Positions 1-10,799 of a DNA stretch of 64,000 nucleotides are shown piece by piece. The notes below the pieces were generated by a model, which made no database searches, was not told the origin of the DNA, and worked only from the letters and a program-made list of their open reading frames with translations. Numbering within the stretch: position 1 is the first letter of the stretch; every line of letters starts with the position of its first letter. Location: the NCBI GenBank assembly GCA_035048495.1, contig CM068540.1, forward strand, positions 16,476,829 through 16,540,828, given 5' to 3'. This DNA comes from Euptelea pleiosperma. Lineage: Eukaryota; Streptophyta; Magnoliopsida; Ranunculales; Eupteleaceae. Both the position numbers and the translations under genes were made by a program.

Positions 1-1281
1 GGTTATTGGCATGGAGGAGAATCTCCTATCAATTTATGTTTACAATTTTTATTGTGACAACTTGATGCATTGGATGACGATGAGGCTCCAGATACCGACC
101 ATTTGGTATCTCAGGTATTTGTAATTTATATATATTTCTTTTTCTTATATATATATTTTTTGAGTTTAACTGCTCGTCTCACATGGGTGCTGCTGTTTGT
201 TTCAATAATGAAAGCAATTTATTACCAGCTTACTCAGAAAAAACATAAAAATTAAGGCAATTTACTCAGAACATCCATTACCCTTGAACCCTAGAGCGTA
301 GACCATAAATATGTTCTAGATGGCGTGGATCTCCACGCCAAAAATTATCTTCCCCTTTTATGTTTTGTTTACAAAAAATATGGTAAACATTTTTATCTAT
401 TGCATTCTTTTGTACGGTTGGCCTGCAGAATCTCATTGCAAACCCATTGAATGAACCCTGTATTGATGAAAGAAAATTGATTAATGGGGCATGATATCTG
501 GTGAACCTAAGGTCCAGGATCCTCAATTTGCATACTCAATATGTCATGTAAACATGGAATGCCATATGTGTGGATGCTACTGGACCATTTCATATTTAAT
601 TAACCACTGACATCATAATCCCTGTTCCAGTGGGCTGGAGGGGCGTTATAAATATAATTAAACAAACATCTTAGCATTGGACCCTTGAGCTTATGACATT
701 AGTGTCCTCAAACCAAATGCTTCTATGTTGCACAGAATGCCAAAAATGGGTGTGATCTCAGTCGAACAGATGGCCGTGATGGATAGTGTCGCTGATGATA
801 GGAGCCTAGGCAACGGCCATCTTATAAATAAAAAATATCCCAAACCAAATTGCCCAAACAAGACCATAGAAGTTGTCATCAAGAAAGTGCAATCGGACTT
901 GAAAAGACTGGAGAGCAAGACTTCACTTGGGCCAAATAGATGATCTTCCGTAGCTTTCTCTACCCATCTGTGCACGTTAAATGCATGGACATTATTCTAT
1001 TGTGGAAGAGCTGAATCATAACTTCCTTTAGGTGCTTCTCAGCAGCAGCATATTGCCTCTTTTTATCCTCAATAGCTAAAAGGGCAACAGCTTTATCTTG
1101 CAGATAAAGATTTTGAAATTCCCGTTTTCTTAAAAAATGTATGAAAAGCAATTATGATAAAACTCGACACATGCTCTCAGCTGAATGAGAATTGAGCACT
1201 GCAAGGTGAAAAGTCAATATATGAGTCTACAGGTCAAGGGGTAATCTTGACTGTTGATCTTATTTTAAGAATAAAAGGCTA
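1..1281. other. Unassigned sequence
   Basis: No complete gene or known repeat could be assigned here. On the minus strand, about 1,010-1,130 encodes a charged, helix-like stretch (core YLQDKAVALLAIEDKKRQ) that could be an exon or a decayed gene fragment. I do not recognise the family and see no convincing flanking exons. Short open stretches on both strands at about 690-975 overlap each other, and neither has clear support. Confidence 0.3.
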
Positions 1282-1512
1282 GATCATGCCACATGTCACT
1301 ATAAAAAGTGGGGTCCACATGCAGATGAGTTAAGAGCTGATTTTTGGTGATGATATTCTTCTCAACGTGGATATCAACACACAAATCAGCCCATTCCAAC
1401 ATTTGTAGCCTTCTGAAAAGTGGATTACAAATTGAAAAATTTTGGACCATCCATTTTCACCGTTAAATTTAGTTCCATATTTGTTAGGGTTACAAGTTTA
1501 TATATATATACA
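1282..1512. mobile_element. Fragment of fold-back MITE family (same family as 36,820-37,199)
   Basis: The block 'GTGGGGTCCACATGCAGATG', then 'GATTTTTGGTGATGATATTC', then 'ACCGTTAAATTTA' is shared in the same order with the better-preserved fold-back element at 36,820-37,199. Only part of the element is present here, and no terminal repeats or target-site duplication can be defined. It ends in an AT microsatellite next to the large array that follows. Confidence 0.5.
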
Positions 1513-4327
1513 TATACTAGTGGGTGGCCCGTGCCATCAGACCTCGACAAAGAATTTGCCAAAATCAAGTGAGTGACTGAGATCCACCGTCCATTTGGGG
1601 GATTAGATCTTGGCCCTTCTTTGTTGACGCCTATAAAAGGAGGTATAAGTGGGGAGGCAACAACTTTGTTTTGTTATATAGAATAGTAAATGGAACGTGC
1701 CCACAACACTCCCCAAAAAATGCAATTGCAAAAATTGGGTGCCTTCAGCACTCAAATGGTATAACAGATTGGGGGTGTTACCATTATTTCCATTTAACAG
1801 ATTGTAACGCACGGGCAAAAAACTGAAAATAATGGAAAGGAACGGAAAATAATGGTGCTAAAATTAAAATTTTTATTTTCAAATATTAACTAAAATTTAT
1901 AACAGAAACTAATTGAAAAATAACAGATGTTTTTTAACAATTTTTTTTCAAAAAATAACGATCATTATTTTCGTTATAATGGAAAAATAACAGAAAATAA
2001 CTGCCGTTATTTTTTTAGCATTAAAACGGTACATAACGTAATGAGGGAGGTCCAAACCCGTTATAACAGCCACTATTCATAGCGTACACCAAATCTCTTT
2101 GCTTTTGGCCCATGAAACCTATTTATGTTCATCACATATTTGATGGGCGTACACCAAATCCAAGTCTGTACAGTGAAATTTCAGATTTCCCCGAAAGTCA
2201 TAACATGAGGCTAATAAATGAGTGGTTGAGATCCGACTGTCAAATAATAGATCGATGGATTTGATCTCAACCACTCTTTATCTTATGAAGCCGGATAAGG
2301 TAAGGGATAAGACAACTTCCCTGTTTTGTTATATAGATAGTGGGTGGCTCATGCCCACGACACTATCTGACAAAGTGTTGGCCAAAATTGGCCGGGTGTG
2401 AGTGGCTGAGATCCACCATCCATTTGGAGGATAAGATCTCAGCCACTCTTTGTTGAAACCGGATAAGATAAGATAAGAGATAAAACAATTATCCTGCTTT
2501 GTTATATACTAGTAGGTGGCCCGTGTCCACGACACTCTCCCACAAAGCATTTTCCAAAATCGGGTGTGAGTGGCTTAGATCCACCATCCATTTGGGGTGA
2601 TAAAATATCGGCCATCCTTTGTGAAGCCCATAAGGGGGATAAGTGACTTCTGTGTTTTGTTATATAGATGTATAGTGGGTGGCCTATGCCTTTGGTACTC
2701 CCCTACAAAACATTTCCCAAAATCGGGTTTGAGTGGTTGAGATATATCCATAGTCCATTTGGGGGATAAGATCTCGGGCATCCTTTGTGAAATCGATAAG
2801 AGGGGTATAAGTGGGGAGACAATTTCTCTGTTAAATTAATCCAACCGTCTAAATTTTATTTTATGTAAGGGTTGATATGGGCCCTTGGATATATGAAGCC
2901 TATAAGAGGGGGAGACAACCGCTGTGTTTTGTTATATATAGTAAATGGCCCGTGCCCACGGCACTCTCCGACAAAAGCATTTGCAAAAATTGGGTCCTTT
3001 CGGCACTAAAACGGTTTAACGGACTGGGGCGTTATCGTTTTTTCCATTATAACGGCTGTTACAACGGATTGTAACGTATAGAGAGAGAAATGGGAAAATA
3101 ACAGAAATAACAAAAAATAACGGTCTTGAAATTCAAATTTTGAATAAATTGAGGTCAAATTAGGCGGATTGAATGGCTGAAATCTAACCGTCCACATTAG
3201 ATTGATGGATTTGATCTCAACCACTCTTTATCTAACAGCCCACATTAGATGGATGGATAAGATAAGAGAATAGATAAGAGAGTACAACTGAGTTGTCTTG
3301 TTATATGCGTGGGTGGCCCGTGCCCGCGGCACTTTTCGACAAAGTGTTTGTCAAAATCGAGTGGGAGTTAATCTCAGCCATCGATATGAAACATAGTGGA
3401 TCTCAACAACTCATTATTGAAGCCATATAAAATAAGAGGGGGTATAAGAAAATCAGAGTCACTTGTTATATTGATAGTGGGTGGCTCGTGTACTCGGCAC
3501 GCCCCGTCAAAGCATTTGCCAAAATCAGGTGCGAGTGGCTGAGATCCACCGTCCATTTGGGGGATAAGATCTCGCCCCTTCTTTGTTGAAACAGATAAGA
3601 GGGGGTATAAGTGGGGAGCCAACTTCCTTGTCTTGTTATATAATAGTGAGTGCCCCGTGCCATTGGCACTCCTCGACAAAGAATTTGCCAAAATCAGGTG
3701 AATGGCGGAGATCCACCGTCCATTTGGGGGAGGATTAGATCTCGGCCCTTCTTTGTTGATGCTTATAAGAGGAGGTATAAGTGGGGAGGCAACCAATGTG
3801 TTTTGTTATATAGAATAATAAATGGCCCATGCCCACGGCACTCTCCGACAAAAGCGTTTGCAAAAATTGGGTGCCTTTGGCACTCACACGGTATAACGGA
3901 CTGGGGCGTTATCGTTTTTTCCATTATAATGGCTATTATAACGGATTGTAATGCACAGAGGGAGAAATGGAAAAATAATAGAAATAACAAAAAATAACAG
4001 TGTTGAAATTTAAATTTTGAATAAATTGAGGTCAAATGAGGCGAATTGAGTGGCTGAAATCTAACCGATAGATTTGATCTCAACCACTCTTTATCTAACC
4101 GTCCACATTAGATGGATGGATAAGAGAATACAACTGAGTTGTCTTGATATATGCGTGGGTGGCCCGTGCCCTTTCGGACAAAGTGTTTGTCAAAATCTGA
4201 TGGGAGTTAATTTCAGTCATCGATATGAAGCATAGTGGATCTCGGCCACTCATTATTGAAGCCATATAAGATAAGAGGGGCTAAGAAAACCGTTAAATTT
4301 CCCTTAAATTCTTTATTCTTTTAATTT

Positions 4328-4396
4328 TCAAATTTAAAATTTAAAATTTAAAATTTAAAATTTAATTTAAAATTTAAAATTTAAAATTTAAAATTT
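4328..4396. repeat. AAATTTA-type simple repeat
   Basis: Short tandem runs of AAATTTAA and TTTAAAATT lie inside the larger array, between two of its units. Confidence 0.8.
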
Positions 4397-5111
4397 TGAG
4401 TTTCAGCACCACTTTTTCTGTTAAAATCATTAAAATCCATTTTTTCTATTTTTGCCCCTGGCCGTTTCAATCCGTTTTAACGGTAACACCCCTCTCGAGG
4501 CATAAAAAGTGGGGCTCCTGAGCCTAAACCTTGGGCTATATGTAAATCCAACCCATTTCATTCCTTATATGTAGGTAAATAGTAAATGGCCCGTGCCCAT
4601 GGCATTCGATCTCCGACAAAAGCGTTTGTAAAAATTGGGTGCCTTCGACACTCAAACGGTATAACGGACTGAGGCGTTACTATTTTTTCCATTATAACGG
4701 CTGTTATAACGGATTGTAACGCATAGAGGGGAAATGAGAAAATAACAGAAATAACAAAAAATAACAATGTTGAAATTCAAATTTTGAATAAATTGAGGTC
4801 AAATGAGGCGGATTGAGTGGCAGAAATTTAACTGTCCACATTAGATCAATGGACTTGATCTCAACCAATCTTTATCTAACCGTCCACATTAGATGGATGG
4901 ATAAGATAAGAGAATACAACTGAGTTGTCTTGTTATATGCGTGGGTGGCCCCTGCCTGCAGCACTTTTCGACAAAGTGTTTGTCAAAATCGTATGAGAGT
5001 TAATCTCAGCCACTCATTATTGAAGCCATATAAGATAAGAGGGGGTATAAGAAAATCACGGTCATCACTTGTTATATTTATTGTGGGTGGCCTGTGCCCT
5101 CGGCACTTCGT

Positions 5112-5681
5112 CAAAGCATTTGCCAAAATCAGGTGTGAGTGGCTGAGATCCACCGTCATTTAGGGGAAAAGATCTTGGCCGTCTTTTGTCAAAATAGATA
5201 AGAGGGGGTATAAGTGGGGAGACAACTTCCCTGTTTTGTTATATACTAGTAAATGGCCCGTGCCCACGGCCCTCTCTGACAAAAGCGTTTGCAAAAATTG
5301 GGTGCCTTCGGCACTAAAATGGTATAACGGACTGGGGCGTTACCGTTTTTTCCATTATAACGGTTGTTATAATTGATTGTAAAGTACAGAGGGAGACAAA
5401 GCATTTGCCAAAATCAGGTGTGAGTGGCTGAGATCCACCGTCATTTAGGGGAAAAGATCTTGGCCGTCTTTTGTCAAAATAGATAAGAGGGGGTATAAGT
5501 GGGGAGACAACTTCCCTGTTTTGTTATATACTAGTAAATGGCCCGTGCCCACGGCCCTCTCTGACAAAAGCGTTTGCAAAAATTGGGTGCCTTCGGCACT
5601 AAAATGGTATAACGGACTGGGGCGTTACCGTTTTTTCCATTATAACGGTTGTTATAATGGATTGTAAAGTACAGAGGGAGA
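5112..5681. repeat. 285-bp near-perfect tandem duplication
   Basis: The segment 5,112-5,396 is repeated at 5,397-5,681. Reading base by base, I find one difference (AATTGATTG against AATGGATTG). The duplicated block joins the end of one unit type to the start of another, so it is a secondary duplication inside the older, diverged array. Confidence 0.85.
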
Positions 5682-6230
5682 AATGGGAAAATAACAGAAA
5701 TAACAAAAAATAACGGTGTTGAAATTCAAAATTTGAATAAATTGAGTCAAATTAGGCTGATTGAGTGGCTGAAATCTAACTGTCTACATTAGATTGATGG
5801 ATTTGATCTCAACCACTCTTTATCTAACCGTCCACATTAGATGGATAGATAAGATAAGAGAATACAACTGAGTTGTCTTGTTATATGCGTGGGTGGCCCG
5901 TGCCTGCGGCACTTTCCGTCAAAGTGTTTGTCAAAATCGAGTGGGAGTTAATCTCAGCCATCGATATGAAGCATAGTGAATCTCAGCCACTCATTATTGA
6001 AGTCATATAAGATAAGAGGGGTATAAGACAACCACTGTCACTTGTTATATAGATAGTGGGTGGCCCGTGCCCCCGGCACTCTCCAACAAAGCGTTTGTCA
6101 AAATTGGGTGTGAATGGCTGAGATCCACCATCTATTTGGGGGATAAGATCTCAGCCCTTCTTTGTCTAAATAGGTAAGAGGGGGTATAAGTGGGGAGACA
6201 ACTTCCCTGTTTTGTTATATATATATATAT

Positions 6231-6629
6231 GGGTCAGGATCGGGGGACAACAATTTCATTCAACATTTTTGACAACAAAAATTGGCAGAGGCCAATGTAT
6301 AAATTAGAAGTCTTGGAATGGGGTAATTTTAGGCGAGGATGGTCTCTATAGTGAGGAGATCATCTTCACAAAATTTCAAATCAATCCGATATTCGTAGAT
6401 CGGTTTACAAGTTGAAGAATTATGGACCGTCTATTTTCATCGTTAACTTGAAAACCATATTTGATGGGGTTAGAAATTTCGGAATGTGCTGATTTTTTTG
6501 TAGGGGTGATCTATATGATGAGGAGATCATTCTCACCAAAAAATCAGCTATTGATTCATCTTCCATGTGGGTACGCCAAAATTGTTGTAAAAAATGTTGT
6601 ATGAAGTTGTTGTCCCCCGATCCTGACCC
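6231..6629. mobile_element. Fold-back MITE, terminal inverted repeat GGGTCAGGATCGGGGGACAAC
   Basis: The left end GGGTCAGGATCGGGGGACAA (6,231 on) is matched by its reverse complement ending at 6,629, and the similarity extends further inward (ACAACAATTT... against ...AAAATTGTTGT). There is no coding capacity. The element sits in AT dinucleotide repeats, so a target-site duplication cannot be read. Long terminal repeats and AT-rich targets fit Mutator-like MITEs, but this is an inference. Confidence 0.7.
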
Positions 6630-6634
6630 ATATA

Positions 6635-6667
<33 letters not shown>
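6630..6667. repeat. (TA)n microsatellite
   Basis: An almost pure AT alternation lies between two fold-back elements. Confidence 0.9.
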
Positions 6668-6669
<2 letters not shown>

Positions 6670-6744
6670 AGACCACGTGCAGATGAGTTAGGGGCTGGTG
6701 AGGATGATCTCATTCATTTGATAAAACTAAATATATTTGATAAA

Positions 6745-6889
6745 GGGTCGGGATCGGGGGGAGAACCATTATTGACAACTATTTTTGTGAGGATTATCTC
6801 CTCACCATAGAGATCATCCTCACCAAAAATCAGCCATTGATTCATCTTCTATGTGGGTCAGCCAAATGGTTGTCCCCCGATCCCGACCC
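6745..6889. mobile_element. Short MITE of the GGGTCGGGATCGGGG family
   Basis: The left end GGGTCGGGATCGGGGGGA and the right end TGTCCCCCGATCCCGACCC are near-perfect inverse copies. The ends resemble those of the 399-bp element at 6,231-6,629, and both contain 'CACCAAAAATCAGC' internally, so this is a shortened relative. Confidence 0.65.
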
Positions 6890-7040
6890 CTAAAAAAAAT
6901 TAGATAGAGATTAAACACGACTCCGGCCTTCGACCTCATATGAGTTGTTTTGCCGGGCGGCCTCATATAACTCTTGCCCTTTTCGAGGCAAAATAACATG
7001 TATCGCCACTAGATGACCCACATAGAAGATGATCATCAAA

Positions 7041-9060
7041 CACTTCAAACGTGTTAAAACAAATACATTGAAAGAGACGGGGTCCAAATCTGAGTTCCGG
7101 TTGTAAAAATGTAGTCAGTTGTAGGTTTAGGATTTTAAGACTTACGATTGAAGTCTATTTTGGGACCTCGACACTCAATTCGGAAAAACGAGGTCTCGAT
7201 CTCCTAAAATGGGTTCCAATACTTCAAACGTGTTGAAACAAATATGTTAGAAGAAATAGGTCCAAATCTAAGTTTAGATTGGAAAAATATAATTAGTTGT
7301 AGGTTTAAGCATTTAAGACTTAGAACTAAAGTCCATTTTGGAACCTCGATGTCCGAATCGAGCAAACGAAGTCTGAATCTTCCAAAACTTGTTCCAACGC
7401 TTCAAACGTGTTAAAACAAATATGTTGGAAGAGACGGGGTCCAAATCTGAGTTCCGATTGTAAAATATAGTCAGTTGTAGGTTCAGACTTAGAACTGAAG
7501 TTTATTTCGGGACCTCGACGACCAAATCGGGCAAACGAGGTTTGAATCCCCCAAAACTCATTCCAACACTTCAAATGTGTTGAAACAACTGCGTTGTAAG
7601 AAACGAGGTCAAAATCTGAGTTCCGATTGGAAAAATGTAGTCAATTGTAGTTTTAGGTAGAACTAAAGTCCATTTCGAGACCTCGACGCCCAAATCGGGC
7701 AAACGAGGTTTAAATCTTTTAAAACTTGTTCCAATACTTCAAACGTATTAAAGCAAATATGTTGAAAGAGACGGGGTCCAAATCTGAGTTCCGGTTGTAA
7801 AAATATAGTCAGTTGTAGTTTTAGACATTTCAGACTTAGAACTGAAGTCTATTTCAGGACTTCGACGTCCAACTCGGGCAAACGAAGTCTGAATCTTCCA
7901 AAACTTGTTCCAACATTTCAAACATGTTAAAACAAATATGTTGGAAGGGACGGGGTCTAAATCTAAGTTCCGGTTGTAAAAATATAGTCAGTTGTAGGTT
8001 CAAACTTAGAACTAAAGTCCATTCTTGGGATCTTGACAACCAAATCGAGCAAACGACGTCTGAATCCCCCAAAACTTGTTCCAACACTTTAAATGTGTTG
8101 AGACAAATACTTTGTAAGAAACAATGTCAAAAATCTGAGTTCCGATTGGGAAAATGTAGTCAGTTGTAGTTTTAGAAATTTCAGACTTAGAACTGAAGTC
8201 CATTTCGGGACCTCGATGCCCAAATCAGGAAAACGAGGTCTGATTCTCCCAAAACTCATTCCATCACTTCAAACGTGTTAAAACAAATACGTTGGAAGAG
8301 ATGGGGTAATCTAAGTTCCGGTTCAAAAAATTTAGTCTATTGTATATTTAGGCATTTAGGACTTAAAACTAAAATCCATCGTGGGACCTCGACGTCCAAA
8401 TCGGGCAAACGAGGTCCGAATCTCTGCAAACCTCTTCCAATACTTGAAATGCATTGGAACAAATATGTTAGAAGAAACAGAGTCAAAATCTGAGTTCCAA
8501 TTGAGAAAATGTAGTTAGTTGTAGGTTTAGGCATTTAAGATTTAGAACTGAAATCCATTTTGGGATCTCGACGCCCAAATCAAGCAAATGAGATCTGAAT
8601 CTTCCGAAACCTCTACCAACACTTCAAATGCGTTGAAACAAATATGTTGAAAAAAATGGAGTCAAAATCTAAGTTCTGGTTGAGAAAATGTAATCATGTA
8701 GGTTTAGGCATTTAAGACATAATAATAAAGTCCATTTAAGGACCTCGACGCTTAAATTGAAAAAACGAGGTCAGAATCTCCATAATTCAGTTCTAACCCT
8801 TCAAACTAGTTGAATCAAATGTGTGGGAAGAGACGGGGTAATATTTTGAGGTATGGTTGGGAAACTATAGTCAATTATAGGTTTAGGCATTTTAAACTTA
8901 GAAGTACAGTCTATTTCGAAAATTCAATACCCAAATCGGGTAAACAAGCTCCGAATCTTTATAAACCTGTTCCAAAACTTCAAAAGTATTGAAACAAATG
9001 GGTCAAAAAAGACAGGGTCAAATTCCGATGTTCAATTGCGAGATTGTAGTCAGTTATAGT
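7041..9060. repeat. 12-copy satellite, unit about 176 bp
   Basis: A unit beginning ACTTCAAACGTGTTGAAACA recurs at about 7,041, 7,221, 7,399, 7,568, 7,736, 7,915, 8,086, 8,266, 8,442, 8,621, 8,798 and 8,977. Spacing is 168-181 bp (mean about 176). Each unit then carries AGACGGGGTCCAAATCTGAG, TAGTCAGTTGTAGGTTTAG, ACTTAGAACTGAAGTCC and 'GACCTCGACGCCCAAATCGG'. Copies become more diverged toward the right. Some minus-strand frames stay open across one unit boundary, but there is no recognisable protein. The array runs into the 3' end of a CACTA element, so it may be that transposon's internal tandem repeat rather than a chromosomal satellite. Confidence 0.9.
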
Positions 9061-9169
9061 TTAAAGTGCAACATAATGAGTTGTAGGTTTATTATAGATT
9101 TTCAAGTTTGTAATTAAGTTTAATTTTATACAATTTATTAACTTTTATTATTCTAATTAGTTTAATATA

Positions 9170-9824
9170 TTTTGTTTTGCAGGACCTAGCTGATGATTGA
9201 CCTGCTACAGATCTTTTATGTTGTGTTATTTTCTTTTTTATAAATGTTTTTGAACCAATGATTTGTAATAACTTTTTAAGTTTAATGAATAGTCTATTAT
9301 ATTTTTGCTTAGGTTATTTAGTTAGCATTAATATAAATGATACAGGTACTTACAGGTCACAGGTAGAAAAAAAAAATAGTGGCGGCCGGTTTCGCAGCTA
9401 AAAGCCCAACAAAATAGGCATTAGTAGCGGCCAACGACCGCCGGCAAAAGTAATAATTAGCAGCGGTTTAGTATGACCGCCGGTAAAGGACTAGTTTAGT
9501 TTTGTTAAGGCTTTTAGCTGCGGTTTCCGCCTGCTGGTATATGTTACTTTAAGCGGTGGCCATAGTAAAACCGCTGCTAATTATTACTTTTACCTGCGGT
9601 CCATAGTCGCAGGTAAATGTAGGTATTAGGGGCGGTTGTTTACTGGCCGTCGCTACTAGATACATATACCGGTGGTCAGCGACTGCCCCTAAAAGTCATT
9701 ATGCGGCTGGTAATAGTGGAATTCCCCATGACTACATCCGTTGATTGGAAGCACTTTTTAGCGGCGGTCAATTTTTAGGTGACCGCCGTCGAGGCCGCCC
9801 CTAATACCATGTTTTCTTGTAGTG
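9170..9824 (+). mobile_element. 3' end of a CACTA (En/Spm-type) DNA transposon
   Basis: The sequence ends at 9,811-9,824 in GTTTTCTTGTAGTG, the exact inverse of the classic plant CACTA terminus CACTACAAGAAAAC. The 430 bp before it are GC-rich and full of GCGGCGGTC and CCGCCGGTAAAAG variants in both orientations, which is the usual sub-terminal repeat region where the transposase binds. A 23-nt perfect inverted pair (9,446-9,468 with 9,569-9,591) could form a hairpin. Just upstream, TTTTGCAG followed by GACCTAGCTGATGATTGA (about 9,174-9,199) looks like a 3' splice site and a last short exon ending in a stop. No matching 5' terminus is seen in the window. The likely 3-bp target copy on the right is TGA (9,825-9,827). 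Confidence 0.85.
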
Positions 9825-9854
9825 TGAATCAATCGTCGACTAGACAATTTTTTT

Positions 9855-10620
9855 GAAATGCTCATTTTGCCCTTGTTTAGCCGAAGCCTTTTGAAAGGGT
9901 GTCCACAAGTTGTAGACGACTAAAAGGGCGTTTGTGGCTAACAGACACCCTTTGAAAGGGCGTCAGCTCAACGTTTGCCATTGGCCAAAATTGTTCCTCG
10001 AGTTGTGTACAAACCAAAAATCAACATGATCAATTATTTCAAACCTTTAGATCCATGTATCCAAATAATGGTCAAATTCCCATAGTTAAAATCAATCCGT
10101 GCAAATGACTCCAATCCAACGCTTATAAATCACTAATCAAGTTGATTTTTGGTTTGTAGGTCCACATAGGGATTGGCCAAACATCAATACAGTTAGTGTC
10201 CTCTCAAAATGAACCACGTGGCACATTCTTAGAGAATATTGACTGTATAGATGTTTGGCTCATCCCTAGGTAGACATATATACCAAAATTCATCTTGATT
10301 TGTAATTTTTATCCGTTGGATTAGAGTATTTTTCATGGTTTATTTTTAAACATAGGAAACGATGCACCAACTGCATGTTTTCTGGAATTTATTAAAAATA
10401 AGTTGGGCCGGCGCCCTTATTTGAAATGGCGTCTGAAGCTTATAGACGCCCTTTGAAATGGTGTATGCGGTTATGGATGCCCTTAGATAGGGGCGCCTGT
10501 GGCTCGTAAACGCCCTTTGAATTTGCGTACATAAGCTTCAGACGCCATTTCAAAGGGCAACAAACAAGGATATTTAGGTAATCCTGGACAGATGCCCATT
10601 GGAAGGGCGTTTAGTTATCT
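9855..10620. mobile_element. Large fold-back element with GCGTCTGAAGC hairpins
   Basis: The whole stretch is an imperfect palindrome. The best arm pair is 23 nt and perfect (10,420-10,442 with 10,532-10,554). A second set pairs 'GGGATTGGCCAAACATC' (about 10,160) with 'GATGTTTGGCTCATCCC' (about 10,250). 'TTTGAAAGGGTGTC' and 'GACGCCATTTCAAAGGG' mark the outer arms. There is no coding capacity. This fits a non-autonomous Mutator-like or fold-back transposon. Ends and target duplication are not resolved. Confidence 0.55.
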
Positions 10621-10799
10621 TTTTATAAATAATTCAAATAAGGTACTTTTTTTTTAATAAATACATTTAATTTCATTAATTTTTTTTAAAAATTGTAAAT
10701 TTAATGAGACTATGAGCCTTTTTCAAACTTTCATCACTCCTCTCCACGCTCGTTACCTTTCAGTTCATAAGACCAAATTTTTTTATTCATGAGATGTTT

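Larger units (their letters stand above)
1515..6226. repeat. Higher-order repeat array, units beginning near GGCCCGTGCC
   Basis: About 18 related units start with a TATA-rich string followed by GTGGGTGGCCCGTGCC or GTAAATGGCCCGTGCC, for example near 1,521, 2,340, 2,512, 2,675, 2,940, 3,309, 3,477, 3,645, 3,820, 4,155, 4,580, 4,940, 5,083, 5,250, 5,535, 5,889 and 6,056. There are three unit types. One has 'GATCCACCGTCCATTTGGGG' and is about 170 bp. One has 'AACGGACTGGGGCGTTA' plus AATAACAGAAATAAC and is about 350 bp. One has 'GAGTTAATCTCAGCCATCGA' and is about 170 bp. The second and third types alternate repeatedly, which gives a higher-order structure. Some units also carry the inverse string GCACGGGC (near 1,811), as at the ends of some DNA transposons. 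No protein-coding capacity is visible. A Helitron-derived or other non-autonomous origin is only a guess. Confidence 0.75.

Noticed and set aside
725..943. 72-codon plus-strand reading frame as a gene
   Set aside because: It overlaps an equally open minus-strand frame, has no recognisable family and no flanking signals.
7326..8203. Minus-strand frames in the satellite as a repeat protein
   Set aside because: They span at most about one repeat boundary, unit lengths are often not multiples of three, and stops recur. Best explained as chance frames in a repeat.
8281..8312. CGTTGGAAGAGANGGGG in the satellite resembles a CENP-B box
   Set aside because: The spacing between the CGTTGGAA and CGGG parts is two bases too long, most units differ, and plants lack a clear CENP-B box system. 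Centromere identity is not supported.
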